This document shows positions 1-10,670 of a stretch of DNA of 64,000 nt, piece after piece (within the stretch, counting starts at the first letter, position 1; every line of letters starts with the position of its first letter). The position numbers were made by a program, and so were the translations under genes. This stretch comes from Letharia columbiana. Lineage: Eukaryota > Ascomycota > Lecanoromycetes > Lecanorales > Parmeliaceae. The notes beneath the pieces were generated by a model. It ran no database searches. It was not told where the DNA came from and saw only the letters and a program-made list of their open reading frames with translations. The stretch spans positions 150,767-214,766 of the forward strand of contig NW_023501113.1 of the NCBI RefSeq assembly GCF_014066305.1, given 5' to 3'.

Positions 1-2050
1 AAAATTCGATTTACTATCTTTATATATTTATTTTAATAAGATTAAACGCGTAATATAAAGAAATTTAATAGTATAGTAATTTAATATAAATAATAATAAT
101 TTTCTAGATTTACTAGACTTAGCTAAATAATAATTAAAAAATTACGACTATATATTAAATAGATAAAAGTTAGATAAAGATAATAATAAAATAAAAGAGA
201 TCTTTCGAATAATAGCTAATAATTATAATAGTAAGGTTTTAAATCGCTTTTTATTTTTATTATCGAGATATAAATATTTAGATATAAGAGCTTAAAAGAA
301 GAGATTATAATAGATTTCGCTATCTATTAATTAAAAAGATACTTAAAATTTTATAATATAAATTCTTTTTTCTTATATCGAACGCTAATTTTTAGAGTTT
401 ATAAATCTTTTTTAAAATAATTAAGAGGTAATAAACTTACTAATATATTATCTAATAACTCTTTATTATCGATATCTTAATTCTTTATAAAAGCTATTTT
501 TTATACTTAATAATAGCGAAGTAATAACTTTATATTCTTAAGTTTTCTATTATTTACGCTATCTATCTTATAAGCCTCTTTAATATTTTTATTAAGAGTT
601 ATAATCGATTTTAAAATATAATTCTTTTCGACTATAATATTTTTTTTACGCGACGAGTACTTTCTATTTATAAGTATATCTAGAAATAAATAATACTTCT
701 CAGTTAAGGTTCGTATCTTAGATATCTATATTCGTTAAATATGCGTTTTATTTTCTTTAAACCTTTCTTTTTATTAGCTTTAGCATTTCTATTAAATTTA
801 CTCTTATCTTTCTTTCTTAACTTTTTAACTTTTTCTTTTTTAATTTTATAAATAATATCTTAAATTTCTACTATTATATTAAATTCTTACTTCTAATTTA
901 ATTTATATTAAGTTTATTTACGACTATTATTTAACTTATAATACTTTAAAATTCGAGAATTTAAGATCTTATTTTATACTTCTAATATATATACGCAATT
1001 AATATTATCGCTTAAGATTCTCTTTTAAAATAATTATTATTATATTTTAAGCGTTCCTTTACTCGCTTATCGCTAATATTTTTTTTTTATCTTATATATA
1101 TAATAAACGTAATTAATTTTATAATCTAAATCTTAAATCTTAAACTTTATATAGAGTTAAAATAATACTTTATAATAATTAAGTATAAATTTCTAATTCC
1201 TAACGTCTAGTTAGATTTTAAGCGTACTTTTATAAATTAGAAAAAAAATTTTATTAATCGAGTCTTTAATCGAATTCGATATCTTTATTTTATTAAATAT
1301 CTTTATAGATAAAGCTATCGACGATATAAGAATATAGAGATAATAGAAATTTTATACTCTCGTAGATTATCTTAATAAGCTTTCATAGAAAAAATTCATA
1401 TTTATAAATTATTCGAATTCTTATTTATAATTCGACTATATTCTATTTATATACTCGAAAATATAAGTTAATACTAAGTACTATTTCTTTTTTAGTAATC
1501 TTTTTATTAATAATAAAGATCGTATTTAGATTCTTACTTCTAATCTAGTTTATACTAAGATTATTTATAACTATTATTTAATTTATAATACTTTAAAGTC
1601 TAAAAATTTAAGATTTTATTTTTTATATTAAAATTATTAGCTATACGTCTCTTCGAATAAGAAGTTCTCGCTAATAAAAAAGATATAAAGAGATTATTAT
1701 TAGAATAATAAATTTATATATTTTTCGATAATTAGAAAGATAATTAGAATTCTATTCTATATTAAGTATCTTAACTCTCTTCTATCTAAGTAAAGTACTT
1801 TTAATTATCTTATTCTTATTTTTTACGCACTCTCTCTTATTATATATTAATATATTATTTATATAAACTCTATATCTTTAATTATTAATATAATTTTTTT
1901 ATTATAAATAATATAAAGATTATTAATTATATAATTTATTAATAAAATAATAACTTAATAGAAAGCTAATATATAATAAAATTCTAATATTAAAATCGCT
2001 TTAATAACTTTTTATAATATATTTAATATAAAAATCTAAATTTATATAGT
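1..2050. repeat. RIP-degraded AT-rich block
   Basis: This is extreme AT-rich DNA with almost no CA, TG, CC or GG dinucleotides, while CG and CT persist. That pattern is the one left by fungal repeat-induced point mutation. No open frame of useful length exists, and no gene or RNA can be supported. It is presumably old transposon sequence that can no longer be classified by eye. Confidence 0.8.
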
Positions 2051-2460
2051 CTAATTAGTATATATAATAGAATAAGGTAGGGCTGAACTAGAAAACCTTG
2101 AATTTGTATATATAGCCAATTATTAATTCGTTAGATCTACGCTTTTTGGTTAGACACCGCGGGTAAATAAATTAGCGTCCGTAACCATTAAAAATCTACA
2201 AAAATCTATATGCAGAAGTCTTACCCTCTGAAATAACCAGCTCTCTAAGAATACTATTACTTCATAATTTCGTAAATTATAGAGCTCAGTTTACGCTTTC
2301 TAACGATGTAAAAATTTTAAAGTTTGGCCTACTATTGGTGGATTAAATGGATATTCAAATATGGTAGTCATGGTAGTCACACCAGACGCGTCCGGGATCG
2401 GATAATAATCCTTCCACCTGTTTGTGTAACTATTATTCTTCCACCATTCTACCAATTCTA
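2051..2460. repeat. Dispersed repeat end, lightly mutated copy
   Basis: This stretch begins with a segment (AGTATATATAATAGAATAAG at about 2055) that recurs in mutated form near 15206 and 33376. It continues through a CC/GG-containing body up to the ACGCGTCCGGGATCGG segment. The 33.4-34.1 kb copy runs in the same order but with C to T and G to A changes, so this is the better-preserved member of the family. It may be the LTR or UTR of a retroelement; no coding domain was seen here. Confidence 0.6.
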
Positions 2461-2510
2461 CCAATTCCACCAATATGAACACAATCGTCTTCGATACCCC
2501 TCGCCCAATT

Positions 2511-3010
2511 AGAGCCCCTTACTAACGCCCCCAGGCCACCCCTCGGCGAATCCGCTACTGCTGGCAATCGAGGCCGTAAGCGAGCTCAACAGCTATCTAC
2601 TACTGCACCAACTACTCATAAACGCGTTGGAAGGCCCTCAAAAAGAGCCCGAACGGATACGTCCTCCCCTACATACTCCTTCCAAGCCAGCGGTAGGTGG
2701 GTTAAACTGATATTCAAATATTGTAGTCACACCAGACGCGTCCGGTTTAGGCACGTACACCCCTTTTGCCCGCCTCTTAGAGCCCCTCCTGACGCCCCCA
2801 GGCCACCCCTCGGCGAATCCGCTACTGCTGGCAATCGAGGCCGCAAGCGAGCCCAACAGCTACCTACTACTGCTCATAAACGCGTTGAAAAACCCTCAAA
2901 AAGAGCCCGAACGGATACGTCCTCCCCTACATACTCCTCCCAAGCCAGCGATAGATGGGCTAAACTGACATTCAAATATTATAGTCACACCAAACGCGTC
3001 CGGGATCGGA
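2511..3010 (+). repeat. Two tandem copies (about 268 bp) of an AT-hook-coding repeat
   Basis: The segment from AGAGCCCC at 2511 recurs at 2779, a period of about 268 bp. In the first copy the plus strand translates to NAPRPPLGESATAGNRGRKR, and later HKRVGRPSKRAR. RGRKR and KRVGRPSKRAR resemble AT-hook DNA-binding motifs (core GRP/RGR with flanking basic residues). The reading frame is closed around the unit, so this is a fragment of a former coding region, perhaps from a transposon, and not an intact gene. A RIP-mutated copy lies at about 33880-34040. Confidence 0.6.
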
Positions 3011-3120
3011 TAATAATCCTTCCACCTATTTGTGTAACCATTCTTCTTCCATTATTCTTCTTCCACTATTCTATCAATTCTATCAATTCTATCAATTCTA
3101 CCAATTCCACCAATATAAAT
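3010..3120 (+). repeat. Pyrimidine-rich TTCTATCAA minisatellite
   Basis: Short direct repeats of a TTCTATCAA/TTCTACCAA-type 9-mer follow a second copy of the GGGATCGGATAATAATCC segment that is also present at 2393. The run is probably slippage-derived and is not coding. Confidence 0.55.
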
Positions 3121-3174
3121 ACATTTATCCTCGGTACCCTCGCACTCAATTAAATAAGAGGAGGATCTATAATA

Positions 3175-4140
3175 GGCGAATGCGGAGAATACTACGGAGA
3201 ACATTACGGAGATAGTTATTAGCAGCAGTAACACAATAGGCCTACTCTCCACGATCTCACACCAATCCACTTAGCCAGTGCAAGAGAAGTCAATACAGCA
3301 GGCGAATGCGGAGAACACTGCGGAGAAATCAAGCGGCAATAAGGCCCCCAACACCAAGAACACGGCTCAGCTCTCCAAGATCCCACGTCATATGCTCTCC
3401 ACGGTTCCACATCAAATCATCACTTAGTAAGCGGAGAACACCACTGCAACTTAGCCTATCATCCCCACTACATTAAGAAGTAAGAGGAGGAACTACAATA
3501 GGCAAATGCGGAGAACACTGCGGAGAACACTACGGAGAACACTGCGGAGAAACCAAGCGGCAACAAGGCCCCCAGCACCAAGAACACGGCTCAGCTCTCC
3601 AAGATCCCACGTCATATGCTCTCCACGGTTCCACATCAAATCATCACTCAGCAAGCGGAGAACACCACTGCAACTTGGCCTGTCATCCCCACTGCATTAA
3701 GGAGTAAGAGGAGGAACTTAACAGGCAAATGCGGAGACACTACAACAGGCAAATGCGGAGAACACTACGGAGAACACTGCGGAGAAACCAAGCGGCAACA
3801 AGGCCACCATCGTCAAGAACACGGCTCAGCTCTCCAAGATCCCACGTCATATCAGTCATCCACTCAGTCAGCCACTCAGCTAGCCACTCAGTCTGATACT
3901 CTATAAGAGGAGGAGCAAGAGGAGGAACTACAACAGGCAAATACGGAGAACACTACGGAGAAACCAAGCGGCAACAAGGCTACCATCGTCAAAAACACAG
4001 CTCAGCTCTCCAAGATCCCACGTCACATGCTCTCCACGGTTCCACATCAAATCATTACTCAGCAAGCGGAGAACACCACTGCAACTTGGCCTATCATCCC
4101 CACTGCATTAAGGAGCAAGAGGAGGAACTACAATAACGTC
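3175..4140 (+). repeat. Complex tandem array with CGGAGAACACTA sub-repeats
   Basis: Large units of about 170-240 bp recur with starts near 3290, 3500, 3740 and 3930. Each has a head of repeated CGGAGAACACTGCGG-type 14-mers, the conserved block CTCTCCAAGATCCCACGTCA, and a tail with AAGAGGAGGA. Several units keep an open frame (3616-3906 encodes 96 aa with GEHYGEHCGE repeats), but frames shift between units. Base composition is not RIP-mutated, unlike the flanks. It may be the variable part of a transposon or of a repeat-rich gene; the function is unknown. Confidence 0.55.
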
Positions 4141-4490
4141 ACAAGAGGAGGATCTACTACGACGATCATAGCCAATTGGGCCTCTGCAGGAGGAACATCG
4201 GACGATACATATTTGGACGAATTGAAACCGTCCGATGTCTTGCTCTGACAGCTATTTCATTATTCGAAAGATTTCACTGCGGCAGGAGATAATGTGGGAT
4301 TCACACCACTAATTAGCATGTTGTCTCCATTTCTTTCCGATATTTCGATACTTCTTGCCATAAGGATATGGCCTTTCTCTGTTTCAATCCTCCATACTCG
4401 ATATACCTTTCTAATTAGGCCTTAGCGCGCCTCTCTCCACACATATATATCTATATACTACATAGATTAAATTAATTTTGTAGTGATGGA
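4141..4490. other. GC-balanced tail of the array, no gene recognised
   Basis: This sequence of near-normal composition follows the tandem array. The last frame from the array ends at 4248. No recognisable domain, TIR or RNA gene was seen. The transition to AT-rich DNA begins at about 4460. Confidence 0.4.
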
Positions 4491-4640
4491 AGTAGGTCAA
4501 AAACGCACAGCAAGCGATCAGAGTTCGATTTGACTTAGGGCTAGGGCTAAAATTCCATTTGACTTAGAAAAATCCAACTCCATTTGACTTAGAAAAATGA
4601 AAAATCCAACTCCATGAATTTAATTCATGGGCCTTTACTT
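4490..4640. repeat. Dispersed repeat with TTTGACTTAGAAAAATCCAA motif, copy 1
   Basis: This block contains two close repeats of TTTGACTTAGAAAAAT and is nearly identical to 39615-39770 in the second desert. The 39.6 kb copy has some G to A and C to T changes. It is probably the terminal region of a transposon family. Confidence 0.65.
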
Positions 4641-5600
4641 ATAAGATAATAATATTATATTAATAATCTTCTATATTATATAGACGAAAGATCTTTTTAA
4701 AAGAAATAAATTAGTTAATTTCTAATATCTTTTAATCTCTTATAAAGTAATAACTAAATTATTATTAATTATATATATATATTACTTAATAAAATATTAT
4801 ATTACTATACTTACTTTCTTACTTTTAATATTAATTTTTAATCTTTATAAATAAAGATCTTAATATAGTCTTTTTTTTATTTTTTTTTAAAAGGGGCGAA
4901 AAAAAAAAAACTTCCCTTTTTTTTTTTTTTTTCGTAATTATCTTTTTATAACTAGAAGACTTTAAGATTTTCTTTTAATTTAAAGTCTTAATATAAAGAT
5001 TAAATAAGCGATTATTTAACTAATTATTTATATCGTTAAAAAGATTATTAAGATCTATATTATTTTTCGAATAAGTTAATTTAATATATAAATCGATATC
5101 GCTATCTCTATATAATAATAGTATAATAAAATTATTATTAAAATTAATAATTATTAATAATATATTATTATTAAATTAGATTAAGATAAATAAGATAAAA
5201 TAATTACGATATAAAATATTAATAAGAGAAAAATTTAAAATACTAAGAAAGAAAGAAAGAGAGAATTTTTACTTATAGTTTTAATATCTTAAAATCTATC
5301 TAGCGTTATACTAGCGAAGTTTATCGAATTTAATCTATTAAAATATATTATATAATATAATAATTATACTTTTAATTATTATTATAATTATATTAATTAA
5401 CTCTTAAAAAACTAATCTTTTAATTAAAAGATTTATATCTAGATATTTAATAATTATATATTAAAATATACTTACTTTAAATTCTAGATATAAATATCTT
5501 TATTTTTAGACGAGATAAAGAAGCTATAGATTTAAGATTAAATATTATTAATAGTTATCTACTATTTTCTATTATATTTTAATTATTTACGATTATTAAT
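4641..5600. repeat. RIP-degraded AT-rich block
   Basis: Strongly depleted of CA/TG. It includes a short A/T homopolymer patch at about 4875-4935 around GGGGCG. No gene can be supported. Confidence 0.7.
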
Positions 5601-7075
5601 ATACTCGCTAATAAAAAATATATATTATTATTATATAAATTTAATCGCGATATTAATAATAACTATAAAAATTAAAATTATTAGATATAAAGATACTCGC
5701 TAATAAGAAAGATATACTATTATTATACGAATTTAGTCGCGATATTAATAGTAACTATAGGAATTAAAGCTATTAAATATAAGAATACTCGCTAATAAGA
5801 AAGATATACTATTACTATATAAATTTAATCGCGATATTAATAATAATTATAAAAATTAAAGTTATTAGATATAGAAATATCTATTAATCGTATAAAAATA
5901 CGCTATACTTAGTATAAGCTACCTTAACGCTAAGATCACCTTAATATTAATTTTCTTAATTTTTTAACTCATTTATTCCCCATCTATTTATTATAATTAT
6001 AACGATATCTAACTTATATATCGTTATTTAAGAACGTATTTAATAGACCTTAGTCTCTATTACCCTCGAAATAAAGCTTAAAGTTACTCGATTAATTACT
6101 TAATTTAATATATTCTATAATTAGCTTCTATATCGCTATAATAAGATTCCCTTTAAAGATAACTACTCTTACGCGTCTATAGATTCTAAAAAATAGATTC
6201 TTTATTAATATATATAACGGCTCGATAGATCGAGAATATCTTATTATCGTTCGATATATATAAAAGTTACAATTTTTTTTTAGATCTACTCGTTAAGCGA
6301 GAATTAGATATTATTTAACGAGTTATAATAGCTCGAGTAACTCGAAAAGTAAAATCAATACGATGATTTAGAAGAGAGGTATTATTATTCTTATTAGACT
6401 CGGTCTTAGATTATTATACGTAAGGAAATAAAAATTAAAAGAACTTTAAGAGCTTTAAAGTGGGTAAATACTAAAGAGTCTCGAGTATATAATATATTTA
6501 GAAATAAGAATATTAAGTAATTTAAGGCTATTATATAAAGAGTTAGAAAGTTAATTAAGATTAAAGTAATTAAAAAGATTAAAATAGATTAAAGTAGTTT
6601 TAAATAAATATATATATAGATAAGTAAATAGAAGAATTAAAAAAATTAATATTAGAGTAGTCTTAGCGTTAGAGTAACTTATACTAAGTATAGCGTATTT
6701 CCATACGATTAATAAGAAAGATATACTATTACTATACGAATTTAATCGCGATATTAATAATAACTATAAAAATTAAAGTTATTAAATATAGAGATACTTA
6801 TTAATAAGAAAGGCGTATTATTACTATACGAATTTAATCGCGATATTAATAATAATTATAGAAATTAAAGTTATTAAATATAGAGATACCCGCTAATAAG
6901 AAAGACGTATTATTATTATACGAATTTAATTACGATATTAATAGTAATTATAGAAATTAAAGCTATTAAATATAAAGATACTTATTAATAAGAAAGGCGT
7001 ATTATTATTATATAAATTTAGTCGCGATATTAATAGTAACTATAAGAATTAAAGCTATTAGACGTAGGGATATAA
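5601..7075 (+). repeat. 91-bp tandem array (about 7 copies), interrupted
   Basis: A unit of about 91-92 bp, carrying TACTCGCTAATAAGAAAGA and TCGCGATATTAATAGTAACT, starts near 5601, 5692, 5783 and 5874, and again near 6793, 6885 and 6977. Because 91 is not a multiple of three, the array is unlikely to be coding in its present form. All copies are RIP-mutated. The fourth unit is split by an insertion at 5887-6709. Confidence 0.75.
5887..6709. mobile_element. TIR element (823 bp) with TA target duplication
   Basis: The termini are inverted repeats of about 60 bp: the left end reads ATCGTATAAAAATACGCTAT and the reverse complement of the right end reads ATCGTATGGAAATACGCTAT. The element splits a 91-bp tandem unit. 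The broken unit reads CTATTA before it and TAATAAG after it, so a TA dinucleotide was duplicated, as in Tc1/mariner-type insertions. No transposase frame is visible, so it is either non-autonomous or destroyed by RIP. Confidence 0.7.
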
Positions 7076-9653
7076 TCTTTAATTTAATATAGATTTTAGA
7101 ATAAGAAGTCTCTTTTATTAAAGTAATAATATTTTTATAAATATATATCTATATTTAAATCGATTTAAGAAGTTTTATTTTATAAATATAAAATATATAA
7201 AATTATTAGATTAAGTATAATAGTTAAATATTATTAATTAAGTATAATAAATAGAATAATAATTAGAATATCTTATTCTTAACTTAGAATAGTTTTTCTT
7301 TTATTTATTATATATTTTCTTTTTATAAAAACTATATCTAGACTTTAATAATACTATATTATTACTTATAAACTTATATCTTATTATAATTATTTAAAAA
7401 GCTATATATCTTTTAATTATAAAGTAATTCTTTTTATATAAAATATATATAATTAAATTACTAGATATTAGTTAGTAATTTTCTTTATTTATAATTATTA
7501 GAGAGTAAGTTATATTATTAAAATTACTCGCTAATTTTATTTTTATAACTTCTTAAAGTGCGTTTAATATAAAGAATTAAATTTAAAGTAAATTAATTAA
7601 ATTTAAAGTTATATAAATTAAGATCTTCTTTATTATTTAAGCGAATATAATTTAAAAAATAATTAAATTCGTTAACTTCTATAATCCGCGAATTTTCTTT
7701 AATATATAAATTTTAAAGTTTAATTAATAATAATATAATTAACGCGTATAATTAATTTATTATTTAATTTAAATATATATAATTAATATAACTATATACT
7801 TTTTTTATTTATAATTATACTTTTTAAATTTCGCGTATAATCTTCTAATTTTTATCTTCGCGAAGTTTTATTTTTACTTCCCTTTAATAATTTAGATAAG
7901 TCTAAATTAATAATTAATAAATTATTAAGAATTTTTTAAGCTTTCGCGATTATTAAATTAATAACTTTAATAAGTAATAATACTATATATTAATAAATTA
8001 TAATTAATATTATAATTAATTATTATATTAAAAGATATAGCGCTATTAAATATATACTTACTTTATAAAAATAATATTATTAATTTAATTTAATTATAGA
8101 ATATAGAGAAAATAATTTTATTTTTTTTAGATATAGATAATATCGTAATAAATAAGTATATTATAATATAAATATTATAATAATAAAAAGAATTTTTAAA
8201 AAAGAAGAGAGTAAATTAGAAAAGAATAATATTAAATATTTATTATCGAGCTAATTAATATTATATAACTAAAATCTTATTAAAATAAAATATTATTTAA
8301 AGATAAATTAAATCTAAATATTAATTAAAAAGCTAATTAAAAAAAAAATTAACTTCTTTTTTATTAATATATATCGTAAAGCTATATATAAGCGCTTCTT
8401 TTTATATTTTAAATATACTTTAAATATTTATAACTATATATATACGCTCTCTCTTATATTTTATATATTTTAATATTCTTTATATATATAATATATTTAT
8501 TAAAGATAATTTTATTAATCTAATTAATTTCTATTTAATTTTATATTTATTAATTATAAGAAAAGCTCTTTATTCTAATATTATAACTTTATTAATTTAT
8601 TATTCTTAGATATCGGGCTATTTATAGCTTATAATTAATTTACTTACTCTCTTCTTTTCTTCTATTATAAAGATAAAAGAAGATATTATTTCTTTTTCGT
8701 TTTTATCTATAATAAATTAATTATTATTTTTATAAGATTAAAGATATCGATTTAAAGATAAAGTCGCTTAATTAAAAGCGAAGAATATAATATTTTAATA
8801 TTTTAATATTTAAGTAAAAGATATTATAATATTACTTAAATAAGAGAGAGTTATATTAATAAAAAAGATTTTAAAATTTAAGAATAATCTTAATATAGCG
8901 AAAGATTTAATTTTTATATATAAAAGATTTAGATAATAACTAGTTTAGCTAATTAAATTATTAAAATATTTAAATTAAATTTTAATTCTATATTAACGTC
9001 TAATAAAATTTATTTAATAATTTTAAAATATTAATATATATCTTTATTAATATAATTAGCGATTAAAATATTAATTAAATAAATATAATTTTTAATTTTA
9101 ATAATTAAAATAATATAATAATAAATTAGTACTAGTATTAAAGTAAATAAAATATATATTATATTAAATAGAAAAGCGTTAATAATTAGATTAATTAGAG
9201 TTTTAAATTAATAAAATTAAATATTAATTCTATATTAATATTATTATATATTTTTAATATATAATTATTAATTATAATATTAATTAGAAAGAATTAATTT
9301 TTAATTTAAAATATTAAGAATAATATAGCGATATATTATTAAAGTAATATAAGTTTCTATTATAGCGAGAAGATAGAATTTATATATTAAATATTAATTT
9401 TATTTTATTTCTAATATTTTATTTATTTATATATCTCTTTTAATTTCTTTTTAAATATCTTAATTTTAAGATATTAATTAAATCTTTATTTAGCGTAAAT
9501 TTAATTTTTTTAATTAATAATATTTAATATAAAATATTAATAAATATATTTTAATATAAAGATAATAATAAATCTTACTTTCTTTTTAATATTAATAATA
9601 AAAAATAAAAAATATAGTAATAAATAAAGATAGTATAGATTATATAGAATTAT
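7076..9653. repeat. RIP-degraded AT-rich block
   Basis: This is almost pure A/T with isolated CG, CT and AG dinucleotides. No frames, termini or RNA genes could be recognised. It forms the left flank of the young LTR element at 9654. Confidence 0.7.
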
Positions 9654-10670
9654 TGTCAAGGAATAGGATAACTGGGTCATGAATTCATGTGGTGTAAAAG
9701 ATGTTGATTATTCTATGTGCCCGCAGGGCAGATATGTGCGGTGCCAAGCCACGCTAGGCCCAAATGGGTGGTGGCTCTGGAGGAGGCCTTGGCGTACCGT
9801 GACAACATGCCCGCAAAGAATGAAAAAAAGACACGTCCCCGTGGCTGCATCTCTGGATAGCTACATCAAGCGTGCGCTGTCCATATATCCATGCACCTAT
9901 CCTTGGCCTATAGCCTCCATATCCTTCGCGAATCGAATGTAGTCGGGCGGAGAGGCGAGAGCGAGAAGAGAGGTGAGAAGAGAGGCGAGAGGGGTGGCGA
10001 AAACCGGTGTATTGCTGAGGCGAGAGGAAGGTTCTCCGCAATTATGCATAGTGGCCTGGTGTTCAATTGTGGAGAGTGTGCCCGCTTGAATAGGACTGCT
10101 GCTGCCCATGCTCTTATTCTTCTCCATGATTTTCTCCGTAGTGGCCTGTTGCTGCTTTGGTGGCTGTGCCGGCTTTGGCACTATGACTGACTGCTTTTGC
10201 TGGAGCGGCAGTGGGCCAAAGTGTTGTTTGAATGCCTGATTAAGCACGTGTTGAATGAGGACGGTGAGAGAGCTGACTTGCTGTGCTGAGAAGCCCGGGA
10301 GCGAGATTTGACTGCTAGTCATGATGTAGGTGTCAAATGGCCTAATGAAAGGATTGACTGTGTGGTCTGGTAGGCTGGTAAATAGCCTAATTGTCTGATT
10401 GCGTAGACTGAATCTAGCTGCGTAGCGGAGCGCGGGGCTGACTGTCGGTATAGCGTGACTGCGGGTTGAGTGACGGTATAGACGACTTGGGAGGACCTGG
10501 GTTAGGTGTTGCTACCAATTGTCAAGGAATAGGATGACTGGGTCATGAATTCATGTGGTGTAAAAGATGTTGATTATTCTATGTGCCCGCAGGGCAGATA
10601 TGTGCGGTGCCAAGCCACGCTAGGCCCAAATGGGTGGTGGCTCTGAAGGAGGCCTTGGCGTACCGTGACA
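9654..10670 (-). mobile_element. Internally deleted copia-type LTR element with intact LTRs
   Basis: Two 151-bp direct repeats (9654-9804 and 10520-10670) begin TGTCAAGG and end CCGTGACA, giving TGTCA/TGACA inverted tips. They differ at two positions by eye (both G/A). On the minus strand the LTR is followed after 2 nt by TGGTAGCAAC (10508-10517), which matches the primer-binding site for initiator-Met tRNA typical of Ty1/copia elements. Only about 715 bp lies between the LTRs, with a gag-like fragment and no protease, integrase or RT. The flanks ATTAT and ATTAA may be a mutated 5-bp duplication. Composition is GC-balanced inside an AT desert, so the insertion appears younger than the surrounding RIP. 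Confidence 0.85.
9897..10322 (-). pseudogene. gag-like fragment of the copia-type element
   Basis: This 141-aa frame begins MTSSQISLPGFSAQQVSSL about 185 nt after the primer-binding site, where gag starts in fungal copia elements. It contains a Gln/Lys/Pro-rich stretch. The frame then runs into non-gag sequence and stops before the 3' LTR, and no CCHC zinc knuckle is present. It is best read as the N-terminal remnant of a Gag-Pol polyprotein left by a large internal deletion. Whether the short protein is still made cannot be told from sequence. Confidence 0.55.

Noticed and set aside
5601..7075. Regularly spaced repeats as a CRISPR array
   Set aside because: The repeats are contiguous 91-bp satellite units without unique spacers, in a eukaryotic genome.
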